Assembly (NCBI GenBank): GCA_039545275.1
Contig: BCHS01000007.1
Location: 744,001-808,000, forward strand
Origin: Pseudomicrostroma phylloplanum
Taxonomy: Eukaryota; Basidiomycota; Exobasidiomycetes; Microstromatales
Length of the DNA stretch: 64,000 nt
Direction of reading: 5' to 3'
The translations under genes and the position numbers were made by a program. The notes beneath the pieces were generated by a model. It made no database searches and had not been told where the DNA came from. It saw nothing but the letters and a program-made list of their open reading frames with translations. Shown one piece after another: positions 1-13,126 of the stretch (positions are counted from its first letter, which is position 1; the number at the start of each line of letters is the position of its first letter).

Positions 1-130
1 GCTCGCCCTGCTTCTGACCGAAGGCGTTGATCTCGCCAGCGGGGATCTCATCTACAGAGCCGGATTCGAGAGTGGCGACGGCCTTGTCGTTGCTGTAGCC
101 GGGAACATCCTTCTTGTCCTCGAACGACAT
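1..130 (-). CDS. Partial gene: N-terminal 43 residues of an unidentified protein
   Basis: The start codon lies at 130-128 in a good context (ACACACA before ATG) and the frame stays open to the left edge, so only the first 43 codons are present. The visible peptide starts MSFEDKKDVPGYSND and is hydrophilic and acidic, with no signal peptide or membrane segment. A short charged cytosolic head of this sort is common in fungal permeases, but nothing here proves that. No family can be assigned. The long gene-free stretch to the right would be its promoter. Confidence 0.6.
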   Translation of the reverse strand, partial: MSFEDKKDVPGYSNDKAVATLESGSVDEIPAGEINAFGQKQGE

Positions 131-2646
131 TGTGTGTGAGTGTGTTGGGGAGTGGGTGGGTGTGGGGTGGATGAAGGACGGTGCAAGTACGTAGCAAAGT
201 GCTTATGTAGGTGCGGAGGGTAGGAAGAAGCCGGAGGAGGAGGAGAAGAAGAAGAGTCGGGAGGAGATTGGTTGGTAGGGAAGTGTTCGTTTGTTTGATG
301 ATGGGGGATGAGGATGGGGGGGGGGGGCCTTTGTACCTGCCTCTTTATAGATCAGGGCAACGGTCTGCCTTATCCAGCGGCGGCAATAGAGTACAGCGGT
401 CGTCCGTCGCTGTGGGATGTGCGGGGCGCGGTGGCGCCTGAGCTGTGGCTGGACGCCTCCCCCGCCTGCTGGAGGGGGCTTATCTCGTAGGTCTCATTCG
501 ACGACGCAGGGCAACGCAGGACAAGGCAGCGCTCGAAGTCGATATCGCAACCAAAGGGGCCCGGCCGTGGCAGCGTCGCCGACGCAGGGTCAGCTGCCTG
601 CGTGATATGCAAGATGGCTACCCCACTCTGTGCCTCTTGCGCCGCCGCCCGCCGCCACAAAAAGCGAAGCAAGTTGCGGGGAGGGGCAGGCAGGCGGCGA
701 TTGGGGTGGCGGCGGTAAAGACACCCAAATCTAACCAGTCTAGGCTCACCTTGGGGAGTGAAGCCGTGGATGTTCCGCTTGACCACTTGGGCTCCGGTAC
801 AGGAGTGACAGCCCAGCGCCGCCGCCGGCGAAGTGGCCGCTGCCGGAGTTTGCGCCCGAGGAGCAGACAGCTGGCAGCAGCGCACGACGCGGAAGGGCCC
901 AGACGGCAGAATCCCGCAATAGCCTCTCTTTTATCTTCCGCTTCTTCGTCCCAACCGCCTTCTCCTGCGCATTGAAAGGAACCTTCTGCAAGGCTGTTGG
1001 CAGACGGGTGAATTTAGTCTGGCCAACCTCGCAGAGCTCGGTTGCGATATCAGTGAGCCATCGAAGTCGTGAATTAGGCTCATCGTTGCCCTTATCGCAC
1101 GCAAATAGCAGTCGTCGCTGACCTTCCCAAGCTGGAAGCCAGGTATGAGATATCTCTGACCACTTGTCGCCACTTGTCGCCACATCACACGACTCGTGAA
1201 ACAAGTGAACGGGGAAATCCCGTGGGATCGAAAGGAGAATGCGCCCCTCCAAATGTAAACAACAAAAGGGCCGTGCGGGCTGCCCTGTCTCCTGTGCACT
1301 GCTGTGCTGCCGCTTCTCTCGGACGAGATCCCGAGGGCGACGCCACCCCGTTTGTCCCTCAGCGCCACGTCCCACCACCGCTCAGGCGCTGGAGCAGTGT
1401 CCCTTCTGTCCCGTGTCTTTACCGCCAGTTGCCCTCACGCCGCCGCCTACACCGACCGGCCTCTGCTCCGAAGAGGGCAAGCGAGCGAGCCGGAGGTGTG
1501 CTATGTGTAGGAGCAGGACCAGGTACAGGACCAGGATGAAGGGGCCAGACCCACCTTCGGCTCTGATCCCGTCCCGCGCCTCCTCTCGCCCGCCACCTCT
1601 AGCGAAGGCTGCTAAAAACAAAGATCCTCGCCCCTGTGAGCGGGAGAAGCAAGAAGAGGGAACGGAGCCGTCTTTTGCCTATCGATTCCATGCGTCGTGC
1701 GAGGCCTCCGCCGTCCAGCGGAAGATTGACCGTGAGAAGGGACAGCGAGCTGGAGGACACCACAGCCAGAGAGAGGACTTTGGGCTCCGTCTTTCGCACA
1801 CTGCACACCACCCAGCCCAAATCTGCGTCCATGATTAGCCTTGCCGCCCGCCCGCCTTGAGATCTTGCGGGAGAGATTACCATCGTCGACCCCGACGGTT
1901 GCTGCTATCTTATCGCACCGCCGAGCGGCAACGCAGGGAGGGGGGGCCATCCAACACGATCTACCGATCGACTGGTCGCTGAGATCGGATTACACTCGCT
2001 CGGGCCGCGAAAAAGGCCGGTTAATTTGCTTTGCTTTGCTTTGCTTTGCTTTGCAAGCCCGCCTGTCCTGTCTACCTGAGCGTGCAAATTGACGTTGGGC
2101 TGCGCCAAGCTAGATGACTTACGCCCAGGAGGGCAGAGCGACGCCCAGTGTGCGTGGCGGGGCTGAATGAATGAACACTCACGCCGGCAGCCCAATTGGC
2201 AGCTCTACCTATCAGCGAGTATCCTCCGCAACCCCCTGCCTTCATCGTATGGGGGCCATGAGCATGATAGCGGCCCTTACAGTGAGGAGATTTGGGCGCA
2301 CATATCTACCATATCTTGCCCCCTCCCCTGCCCAAGTGAGATTCGGGGGAATAGGCGTTGGGAATCGTGCAGTGATCTTGTGGGGTAAGGCGGAGATCGA
2401 CCGAGTGATTTGGCCGAGCAGGCAGGAGGGGGCGACGTGGCACACACGTCATAGGCGTAAAGGTCTACGTAAAGTCATGTGATTACAATGGACAATCTCA
2501 ACACAGGAGGCGACTACCGGCCTTGATCCGTGTTCACGGGGAAGAGATGAGTAATGAGGGGTGAAAAATGGGGTAGGGAGAACAGAAGCGAAGAGAAACA
2601 AAGATAGATGAGAGATCTTGATCTGCTCCTACACTTCGTCAGGTGC
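131..2646. other. Gene-free stretch of about 2.5 kb
   Basis: This is the upstream region of the leftward partial gene and the downstream region of the UFD4-type gene. Overlapping frames exist on both strands, as expected for GC-rich DNA, but none shows domain-like composition, conserved motifs or convincing splicing. Visible structure: a run of 12 or more G near 315-326, purine-rich GGA/GAA repeats at 230-265, and a perfect pentamer repeat at 2025-2054. I see no tRNA B-box or 5S-like sequence. A noncoding transcript cannot be excluded. Confidence 0.5.
2025..2054. repeat. Pentanucleotide microsatellite (TTTGC)6
   Basis: Six perfect tandem copies of TTTGC, 30 bases, inside the long intergenic region. 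No gene overlaps it. Confidence 0.95.
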
Positions 2647-5600
2647 TCAAGACAAGTTGAAGGCTCCCGCTCCCTCCGTTACAGCCTTGTGCAGTCTGCT
2701 CCTCATGACCTCTCGCGTGCTGTACTCCGGAAGCTTGAGGAAGTTGGCGCACGACATGTTGCTAGCCAGGTAGTCGTCTGGCTTCAGAGGTGGCTCATGA
2801 GGACGCTTAACTACAGTCAACTGAGGCTGCAAGCCAGAGAAACCGCCAATGGGAAGCTTGGGCGAGCCGGTGAGCCACTGAAGGAACTCTCTTCGCTCCG
2901 AGAGCGTGTAGGAACTCATGATGGAGAGCAAGTCGTGGAAGGTGGAGCTCTCCGATGAGTAACCATGGTCGGGCTTGATGGCCGAGAGCAGCGTCGACTC
3001 GCTCCAGTCCTCATCGGTGTTGCCAAAGAGCATCACCAGCTCCTCTGCTGTGAAAGAGGTCATGGCTGAGACAGGGAAGATCGTGTTGAAGCCCGCTCGG
3101 AAGGCACGAACCAGAGGATCGATGCCACGCTCCAAGGATACCTCAATAACGGCAGCGACATAGGCGTCCAGGTCGGCTTTCGTGACATCCTTGTCTTTCC
3201 CTCCGGACACCAGCTCAAATGCAGAGTCTCCAGGGAGAGTGAAGTCCAGGGAGAGAGCAGCTACCTCGTCCTCGCTCATCTCCAGCATCTTCTCCAATGA
3301 GGAAGCTAGGGTACTGTCGATGACCTTGAGCATGTCCAGTGTCAGGGGAACCCGTTGGTTCAGGACAGCGCGCATGAAGACCGGCGAGAAGTGGCAGTCG
3401 ATGATCCGAGAGTCAAGGACGGCTTTGGCAACGAACTGACCCAGGATCTTGAACGCAGTGAGTCGTCCTTTGCCATTGCCGGTCGCGATGTCCTGCTTGG
3501 CGAAAGGAGCCGGAAAGAGTCCGTGAGGTGCGTAGACGAAGGGGCTCGTGCTGTCCGCTGCGCTCTGATCTCGCCACATTCCTAGGTCCTTTCTGGCAAA
3601 CTCCTTGGAGGTCAGAGCGTAGAACTCAAGGGTCGGTCCGAGACCAGTTCCAACCTCCCCAAAGTATTCTACCTCCAGGATGGTGTCCGTCTTTCCGTAC
3701 AGCTCCATGACTCTGAATGCAGATGGCAAGATGTTGTCTCTTGCAATCCTGACCTTGGCTCGAGGCAGTCTCACCAAGTGGGAGAGCGAATCCTCAAGTC
3801 GAGACGAGCTGCTGTTGCTGTTTCCACCTGCATTGTCCTGCGAGCGAGAGGCACGGTTCTGCCATCGCTGCAGCATACGGTTGTAGCCAAAGGCAGTCGA
3901 TTGCAAGAAAGCGTACCGAGCCTCAAACGGGAAGAGGAAGGAGAATCGCCTGGGCAGTTGCAGCGACCAGTCTGGCAGGCATTTGCTCGCAACGATCATG
4001 GCCTCCTCAAGCTGTCGGTTCAGCTTGGCTGTAAGCTTGTTGTTGACAAACGCAGTTTCGGAGAGAGCGGCCGTCTTGCTCAAGTCGAGAGACTGTCCGC
4101 CTCGTGTCTCTCGCCATTCCGAGTTCAGGTCGTGCAGGACGCGAAGGAGCTGAAGAACCTTGGCGAAAGGCGAGCCTTGAGGGATAGATGACGGCAATTC
4201 GGCTTCTGCCGTCATGTTTAACTCAGGTTCCGGAGTTTGCTGCAGGTTGACGGGAGGCACCGGTCCAGTCACCTTCTTGTACTTGATTGTGTACACGTCT
4301 GTCCAGATGTAGCGATGGGCGGTCGAGCTTCCTTGTGGAGCGGCGGCGGTACCTGCCGACGTGTCCGCTGAGGTCGTCGTTGATGCCGTGGCTGTGGCAT
4401 GTTCATGCACAGCCGCATAGACAGTCGAGTCAAGAGGGAGCTTGCGACCATCCATCGAGAACTCGATGTGCCAATCCGAAGGCTTGCGCTGAAGAGCAGC
4501 AGAATAGGATGGTCGAGCAGGGGAGGCAGACGATGTCGATGCTGCAGCTGTAGTCGCTGCGGTCTTGGGTGTCCCCGCTCCGTCGGAAGCAGGCTGTGCA
4601 GCGGATGCATTGCTGCTCCTCGTGTCACCCACCGGCGTGGAGATTCGAGTTCCGTCTGGAGTATTGACTTCGACCTTGTCGCCATCTTCTGCTACGGAGA
4701 GACTGACGGTCTTGTCTTCGGCCTCGAGTGGCGCAACTGCAATCTCTCCATCGGCACCAATCTCGTCTTCGTAGATGCCATCGTCCATCTCGTCGTCTGA
4801 ATATGCGTCATCCAATCCATCAGGCAGCAGACCTTCCAACAACCTCCGAGCAGCCTCATCAGAGGTCATCTCCTCCAAGTCCCCAGCTGCCGCTTCTTTG
4901 CCCTTTCCTTGTGTACTTTCGTCCTGCGCCTGGGTGGAGGTTGATTGCTCGGCTTCGTCAGCAGCGACACCATCCTCGTCTTGCTTGCTGCTTCCGGCAG
5001 TGCTGTTCAGGCGCGAGCTCCGACGCCGCGACTTCTTCGAGGGAGTAGATGCCTTCTCCTTGGAAGTGGAAGAGCCTGAAGCGCCCTCAGTGCTGGTTGG
5101 AGCGGGCGGCGCAGGTGTTGGAGCGGCTAGAAGGGCAGCCCGCGCTCTCTCGCTTGCAAGTGCGCTTTCGAGGCCAGCTGATGATCCGCCTAAGGCCGCA
5201 AGGACTGAAGACAGCCGGGATCCAGCAAGTCCACTTCCGACCGAACCGATGCCACCCAGACCGCCTGCCGTGCCAATCTTCGGTCGCAAGAAGTCGGCCA
5301 GCCTGTCGAAAGATGCAATAGCATGGATGCCGACGATGAGGTTGTTGCAGCTCTTCGGCACGTCTGTAGGATCCTCCGCTTGCAAACGGAGGCGTAGCTG
5401 ACGGTGTACACCGGCTTGGCCAAGTCGTCGCAGAGACGAAGCCTCTTCAGCACCGCTGTTCAAAGTCATAACGATATCGACGTTCTCCAAGCGACTGAGA
5501 GACTCTTGTAGTCGGCGAATCATCGCACTGCCTCGCGCGTTACCAGCTCCGTCTGGAGTCATGAGAGCCTTCACGAGTAGCTCTCGGCGGGCAGAGTTCG

Positions 5601-8600
5601 GCAGCGCGTCACTATTGCCTGTCGCAAAGCTGTACAGACCGTCGACAAGTCCAGACCGGAGCAGTTCAAAGCTCGAAATTGGCTCATCTGGCTTTGAAAA
5701 GAGGTTGGTGACTTCGTTCAGAATCTTTTCCGCTGCTTCCGAGCTCTCCGTAGCCGCTTCCTCGAGAGCTTTGACCAGAGACTTGATATTGTCAAGGGCC
5801 TTCACAGCGTGGTCAGCACCCCCGTTGGCCTTTGCAGTCTGTTTGGCAAAGGTGTCCCGCAGTATACGAGCTCGCCAGATGTTGGCATCTTGAGCGTCTG
5901 CGGCAGTGGGTGCGGGAGCTGCCGCCTTACTGAGGCTGACCGGATTGGCTCTGCGAAGACCAAGACCATTGGAAGCTCCGAGCAGGGCAGCGAGGGCATC
6001 ATTGGGCACATCGCCAGCAGCATTGGCCGCCAGGAGGCCGAGTCTTGCGTTAGACTGCGCACCAGTCGTATTGTCTGAGGCCTGCAATGGGGCAGACGCC
6101 TCTTCCGTCTTGACCTCAGTGGTAGCAGACGACTTGCCTGGTAGGACAAGAGTGCTTTGATGCATGCCTTTCGGAGAGTACTTGGAGGTTGTCGGCTCTT
6201 TCGTAGCGATGTCCTCTATCTCCCACATAACACCTTCCCTTCTCAGTAGGCTTTGGTAGACGTCCGGCAACTTTTCGCATAGGATCTCGACCATGTGAAG
6301 TGCGCTCAGCACCAGCGAAGGGTCGTCGCGAGACGAAAGGATGGAAGCGACAAAGCTGGCGAGGGGTACGTTGTCCAGCACTTGACACAGCGGCTCAGCC
6401 TCGACGAAGCTCACGATCTTGAGCATGCCGGTCAGTGCCTTTGCTCTGACGTGAAGGGCTACGCTAGCTGCATAGACTTCGACCAATGTGGGCAGTACCA
6501 ATTGTGTGAACCGCTTCACGATGCTTTGCCTATCGCGTAGCATTTCGATACGTCGATTTTGAGCTCTCTCCTTTAGCAGTTCTTTCTCGGTCTTGGGCTT
6601 TTCATGCTTGACGGACGCGGTACTGACGTCGACGTCCTCATTGCCGCTCCCCGCAGCTCCTGTGAGCTCGGCATCCTCAGCTTCCATCTTGATCTTCGGT
6701 TGGGCACCCGGTCCTGTGGGCGAAGCTGAACTGGAGTCAGAGGTCCTGCCTTTCGGCTTCTCTCGAGTGGCCCGATGTTGCTTCTTCTTCTTATACCACG
6801 CTTTCTCGGAATAGTTGCGAGGGTCGAAGATGCCATCTTTGGGGAGTGGAGGCAGCAGATCGCTCACCAAGGAGAGAGCCTCTTGGATCTGCTCTTTGGG
6901 ACGATGGGCCAAATTTTGAAGTACAGCCATATCCGCCACAGCCACTCCTTCGTTGTCGCCGCCAACAACGGCGATTGCCGTATCGTCTGATGTAGCAATG
7001 ATGGAATCTTCGATCTGTGCCGCCGGAGCAATGGTACCCGAGGAACCCTTCGCCGCGGGCCCACGACCGCCTTGATCATCTTCGTTGGGCGGAGCTGAGC
7101 CGGTCAACAGATGGTAGATTGTGTCGACGACGTTGATCTCTAGCAGGACGACAGCAATCTTTGGACTGATGCGGACTGCGCCGCCGAGCGACTTGAGAAC
7201 CTCGGTGTAAGTGCTCGTACCGATGGCGGTGCCAGCAGCAGGTGCACCTGTAGATGTCGGCGATCCCTGCAAGAGCAAAGCATTGAGGGCTTGTACAAGC
7301 TCCTTGTCTAGCAGCTGCTCCAGTTGATCAGACTGATGCTTAAAGCTTTCAATCATACGGGTGATGCATTTGCATGCGGACTCGACCAGTCTCTGATCGC
7401 TGTAGCCCAAGACGTTGCGGATAATGGGCGTGACCTCCAACGCCTTACTGAACTGATCCGGCGAGAGCTTGCGACAACAATGAGAAGCAGCTGTCATGGC
7501 GCATCGTTGAATGTGGATGTTAAAGAAGTCAAGGTATTGAAGCATAGCCATCAGACCACCTTCTCGCACAATCGATCCAGGGTAATCGACTGAGATCTTC
7601 TCGAGAGTCTGTGGCGCACGAGATTGGGGATGAAAGGGAGTCAGGACCAGATCAGTCAACCCAGATTGCCGGGCCGAGAGGTGCTTACCTGCAACGTCTG
7701 CTCTGCCAGGTCGATGAACTCAATCTCAGTCAATTTGCTGAGGAGGAGTGGCACAGCTCCGTATGAGACGACTGAATGAGCCGCATACGGCATTGCTTCA
7801 ATGAGATTGGCCAAACAGCGACAAGCCAGCAATGTCATCTCCCCTCGATCTACGAGATCGGCGGCGGCGGCGGCGGCTTCGGCAGCGGCTTCATCGTCAT
7901 CCTCCTGCCCGGGATTGTCGCCGTTGCCGCCCGTCGTCGGGGGCTTAGGACCACCCATGATGTAGAGGAGCTCGCGAGTGAAAGACTCCGTGGGGAAGTA
8001 GCCGGCAAGTGTGTCTTCGTTTGACAGACTCAGTACCTCTGAGAGCTCTTGCAGTGCGATGAGCTGGCCGGTTGGGTCCTTACGAGAGCGCAGAGATGCG
8101 AGAAGGGTGCGGAAGCGACCCTGTGCACCGGACAGGTATTCTGCCATGATGCGCAGATTGGTGCCGAATGCTGCCCCACCTTCGTCGCCCCAAGCGTCGT
8201 CCATCTCGTCTTCATACTGGCCGCCGTCATCATCCTCGTCTTCGTCGTCGTCCATGTTCTCCATGTCTTCGATCACTTCCTCGTCCTCGATGTCATCTTC
8301 ACCCGCATGAAGAGGGTCGGCCTCTGCTGCATCTCCTTCGCTCGCTCCACCCTGCTCGTCGCCATCGTCATTGGCACTCTGCGAACGCTGTGCGCCAGAG
8401 AGGCTGTCGGCGGCGAATGCATCAGCCATCTCTGCATCTTCTACGGGGTCGCAGGCGTTGCTCCTACCCCCGCTGCTCTTGCTTTTTCGAGCCTTTGACC
8501 TTGCGGCCTTGGCTGAGGATGCTTGGGATGGTGGCATGTTGTTACGTTCGGTGCTCTTGGCTCTGCGTGAGGAGCCTGAAGATGAAGCGCTTTCGTCCGA

Positions 8601-9355
8601 CGCTCGAGGACGCAGGTTGTAGGCACTCGAAGAGTCTCTTCTGGGGCGTTTGTTACTTGGACTCTGATCTGAAGCTCGTGAGGAGGAGGGCGAAGCTGCT
8701 TGGGTGCCAGCAGCGCTCGTTCGAGGTGAACGGCGAGGTCTAAGAAGCGAATGAAGGCGTAGAGACGGTCAGTCCAGTGCACGGATATCACATGCGTCTA
8801 GACCATGGCCTCAATCGACATCACTTACTGCGTAGTTGCTGTAGGAGCTCGGAGCTCAGCTTTGGCTTTGGCTTTGCCCTTTGGGCGGCTGTCGGCAGTA
8901 GAAAGAGAGCTGTCTGTACGCCTGTTGCGCGGCTGAGCAGGACTTGCAGACTCGGTATCCTCTCTGCCTCGCTTGCTGCTGGTCCTCGACTTCGAAGACA
9001 CGGTGGGGCGAGCCTGGCGGGCAGTAGCGGTGGCGGTAGACGGAGATGAGCCGTTTCCGAGCGAAGTCGACGTAGACGGAGAGGCTAGGTCTTGCGTGGC
9101 CTCAGCAGAGCGGCGTGTGCCAGTCGAAGGGGAGGAGGCAGATGAACGAGCCGAGTGGCGGGATGATCGCTTATGACTTGGAGATAGAGGCTCGGTGATC
9201 CTGTTCTTCTGCAGAGAGGGTAGGTTTCCGGAGGTATGTGAGAGGGTGAGGGTCGGATCCGGCTTCGAGCCTGAGGCGACTGGCGTGGGATCTAAAGGTG
9301 GGGAGGCTTTGGTGGTGCGACTGCGTGTAGTGCGTCTGATGGGCCCGCTGCTCAT
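2647..9355 (-). CDS. UFD4: HECT-type E3 ubiquitin ligase, UFD4/TRIP12 family
   Basis: Three exons: 9355-8829, 8739-7689 and 7608-2647, giving about 2179 residues. Both introns (89 and 80 nt) have GTAAG donors and CAG/TAG acceptors and restore one frame. The protein has a basic Ser-rich head (residues 1-250), a long acidic stretch and an ARM-like region (roughly 300-620) continuous across intron 2 with strong TRIP12/Ufd4-like sequence. Low-complexity linkers follow, then a C-terminal HECT domain (about the last 380 residues). The catalytic Cys is about residue 2146, in the motif SCANFLKLPEYST, and the chain ends FNLS. Family role: ubiquitin-fusion-degradation and N-degron substrate ubiquitination in cytosol and nucleus. 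The start at 9355 is the first ATG of the upstream exon; a shorter start at 8537 would lack the basic head. It diverges from CWF19. Confidence 0.93.
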
Positions 9356-10101
9356 CAGAAATTCTCAATGAACTTGTCGAAGTACAGTCGTCTATCGCCA
9401 CGAAACACTAGGATAGAGGGTAAGGTAGGCACGGAAGCAACCCCTCGATGGCAACTGCACTTGAGGTAGCAGCTGTCAGGGGGGTGGCGGTGGACAGGCG
9501 GGATGAGTTGCGTCTGTCGGTGCCTAGGTCAGGTCGATCCACTCCTTGAAGATCAGTGTCGACAGTTGCAGTGTATGCTGCTACTTGCCATGCGTCCAGA
9601 GGGAGTGCTGAGCTGGCGGCAGGGCAATGAAAATCGGCCGAGGTGCCTGGCGTTGGATTGGAAATGGTAATCGTCAAAGACTTGTCCTCGTCTGCCGGTG
9701 CTGGACAGTGAGACGGAGTGTGTGAATGCGCAGGTGACTTTGAGAGATGCGATGTGTCTATGTGAGTGTGCTGTCGGGTGTGTAGGCGAGACTGACGATG
9801 TTGACTTGGGGCAGTGGTGAGTGAATGGTGAGGTGGGCGGTGAGAGGTGCGAAGTCGGAGGTGGTCCCTGTTCCTCATCGGCGCCCAACCTTAGGGCCAG
9901 AGGAGAGCGAGGGAGTGGGGGCGCGCCTCGGCGGAGCGGAGCGGAAGTGGAGCGTCTGCTTCCGTTCCTTTGTGGGCGCAACACCGCAAAGGCACACAGG
10001 CCACTCTTCCCCGCGGACCATCGGCGGACAGACGGACGGACGGACGAAGGAGTACGGTCCATCCCGCCGCTCGATACCTTGTGCCCCCCGCAGCGATTGC
10101 A
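9356..10101. promoter_or_regulatory. Divergent promoter region between UFD4 and CWF19
   Basis: About 750 bases separate the two start codons, with no supported gene. The right part has CGGA/GGAC tandem copies near 10024-10045. An in-frame extension of CWF19 back to 9970 begins inside this region; its residues look like translated leader rather than protein. No clear TATA box was seen. Confidence 0.5.
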
Positions 10102-12970
10102 ATGGTAGACGATCATCTCCCTTCGTCTGCCTCTTCCTCGTCCCGCAGTCGCAGACATGCCGACGAGGACCGAGCACGGCATACATCCAGTCGCCATCAC
10201 AGCCATCACTCTTCTTCTAAGCACCGGCGCTCCACCTCTCCTCCCCACCGCTCATCCCATGGCCATTCGTCCTCGTCTTCGAAACGGCGGCGCGATGATG
10301 ATCGTGACGAAGTTGGCGGATCATCGCGGTCGCATGGCCACCGTCATCGGACCAGGGAAGGTGGTGACTCACACCGCAGGCACTCGAGACCATCCGTCTC
10401 TCCAGCCGAAGCAGATGCCTCCACTACTGTGCCATCCTCTTCCGCACTCGATTTGCAGTCTCACGCAGAGCCTGCCCAGTCCGATGCCCCCGTACCCTTG
10501 CCGAAGAGCTCGGCCACCGGGACGCAGATCAAGCGCGATGACTGGATGCTAGCAGGCGCAGCTCAGAGCTACAATGCAAAGGCAGACGCACAAGGAGACA
10601 CGGCGACCACCTCCACTGAGCAAGGGGGTACAGAGGGCGACTACTTCTCCTCCCTTGGCTCGGAGAGGGTTAAGAAGCCAAAGGAGGACAAGCCAAATCC
10701 AGACGAGCTTAAAGTCAGCTCTCGAGAACTCAATACTCAATTCGCACAGGGCAAACACATCGACGAGTATGCTGATCAGACGAAGCAGAAGACTTCCTTC
10801 GGCGCTCCGGGCTACCAATGGCGTCTGATGAAGCTGCGCAAGACCTTTGAGCAGGCCAACGAGGAAGGCAGGTCGATAGAGGACGTAGCGATGGAGCGGT
10901 ATGGGGATATGGCCTCCTTTGAAGAAGCCAAGGCAGAAAAGGCGTACCTCGATAGTCAGGGAGGGGGCAGCCGAGGTCAACGAGACTCCAGCGCCACTCC
11001 AGTCAGGCCGTCAGCTGCGAACAGCGCTTCCAACCGGAGCTTTATGTTCACAGACTCGCCGAACAGCTCTTTCGGGGCAGGCGCTCCGCACTCAAGGCCA
11101 GTCTCACGCCAGTCCTTCCGCAAGCCAGGAGAAGCGTCTGCTCCTTCCACGCCCCAACCTGAAGCGCCTACCTCACTTTCTGGTGTTGGAAGACTGGGAA
11201 TTCTTCGCGGTCAAAGCAGCACTCCTCAACAATCCAAGGCCTCTACTCCAATTCCCAGTGTTTTCACCCCTACCATCCCTATTGCAGCCCGCGCTGCGCC
11301 TGAACCAGCAAGGACCGATGCCAACGAGTCAGCGACAGAGCCCAGTGGCACCCCTACTCCTTCACCCGCAATTCAATCTGCTGTTGCGGCTTCGCAAGCT
11401 CGAGATGCAGTCTCAAGCCCTCCTCTGGACGCTGCTGCTCTGAACAAGCTCGAGGCCAAGGTCACGAAAGCGGAAATGATGGGCAAGCCCAATGCGCATA
11501 GTCTCCGCCAGAAATTAGAGAAGGAGAAGGCAAGAGCTAGCAACGGAGGTGACCAGGGTGGAGGTCACTTTGAGCAGACCGCCTCTGTGCAGCCTGCCGG
11601 ATCGTCGTCTGCAGACACCAGCGTCCAGGTCTTGCCTACTCTGGACGGGCGAGGGAGGCTGTATGATGTTGGGCGTGGCAGGCCTGGGGAAGATGCAGAG
11701 CTGCCGCCAGGCAATCGCCGACGCAAGGCCAACAAAGTTGAGACGCATGATCCCAAGACAGGCGAATTTGTGCGTTACAATGCCGACGACGACGAGATTA
11801 CTCTGGAGGATATGGTCCGACAGGAGAAGTTCAAAGCGGGCAGCGGCGATCAGAAGAACTATGATGCCGAGCTGGGCAATCGCATCGCCTCGGATGGGGC
11901 CTTCAGAGAAGGCTTCGACTACCTCGACGAGAACGTGGAACGTCTTGCGCGCAAAAAGATGCGATCGGACGCTCTCAAGAGGCAATTTGCTATCAACGAC
12001 TTTGCCAAGACCAAGAAGGCACTCGAGTCTTGTCGCTTTTGCTTCCAGAATGAAGGCGAGAAGCCTCCCTTGGCGAGAGTCGTGGCCAGCGGGACAAGAG
12101 CGTACCTGGCTTTGCCGGACAATGAGCCACTGGTAGAAGGTCACTGCTTCATCGTCCCGATCCAGCATCATCTCAGTATGTTAGATGCGGACGATGACAC
12201 GTGGGAGGAAGTCAAGGTGAGTGGGTGAAGAACCAGAACACAAATCGGAAGCGAGCTGACAGTGGCATGTTTCCACTCTTGGCCATTCACAGAACTTTAT
12301 GAAGTGCCTCCTACAGCTAGCAGACTCAAAAGGGCAAGGTGTAGTCTTCTACGAAACCGTCGTATCTCTCAAGCAGCAACGTCACACCATCATCGAAGCC
12401 CTACCCCTCAGCAAAGACCTCCTCTCGGTCCTTCCCGGCAATTTCCGCCAGGAATTGATGAGCGTCGAATCTGACTGGTCTCAACACCACAAGGTCATCT
12501 CTTTCACCCCCGAGCGACCCTTCAGAAGAGCAATGGTTCCGCAATTGCCCTACTTTATGATTCAATTCGATCATAAAGGAGAAAGGGGGTATGGACATGT
12601 GATCGAGGGGGCCGAGGCGGGGGAGACGTTTGAGCAGCAGGACGAGTATGGGATGAGCGAGACGGCAATGGGCGGTGGGAAGTTCGACCGGTGGTTTGGT
12701 GAGTCACGAGGGTCGCAAGAGGAATGAGCGGGCCCGTCGTACATTCCCACTGACAAACATATCCCTGCATGTCGCCCTGCTCACACAGCTGCGGAAGTCA
12801 TCGGCAGTCTCCTGGATCTCGAACCCCGCGCCTGGCGCAAACCACGTCGGCTGGACCAGCGAGCAGGGAGCGAGCTGCTAGCCCGCTTCAAGAAGGAGTG
12901 GGAGCCCTTCAACTGGACCAAGATGCTCGGTCGTACCGGACCAGGCAGCGGCGGCGGTTCTACTTCCTAG
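10102..12970 (+). CDS. CWF19: CWF19-like pre-mRNA splicing factor (CwfJ family)
   Basis: Exons 10102-12216, 12293-12698 and 12789-12970 encode about 900 residues. Both introns use GTGAGT donors, and the joints reconstruct conserved CwfJ sequence (EEVK/NFMKC and RWFG/AAEVIG). The N-terminus is rich in Ser, Arg and His (RS-like). The middle is low-complexity, with a charged helical part from about residue 560. The CwfJ_C_1 domain starts near residue 640 (SCRFCF; HIT-like QRHTIIEALPL). The CwfJ_C_2 domain occupies the C-terminus (FNWTKMLGR). Family role: acts with late-stage spliceosomes in lariat-intron turnover. The start at 10102 was chosen because the protein-like Ser/Arg sequence begins there; an ATG 44 codons upstream is in frame. 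Confidence 0.92.
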
Positions 12971-13126
12971 CTGGCGGTTGGGTCGCGCTCTTGTGATGTG
13001 CTTTTGCACTTGTACTGTAGCTCGGAAATTGTATGTGACACGTATGATAGATGCAATGTGACAGCTCGTCACCTCCCATGTTCAGACCGCAGCGGTACCT
13101 TCTCCCCCCACATCAATATCCCCACC

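Noticed and set aside
445..975. Frames of 171-210 codons in the first 1.4 kb on both strands
   Set aside because: They lack ATG or domain-like features, overlap each other on both strands and show the Arg/Pro/Ser bias of noncoding GC-rich DNA.
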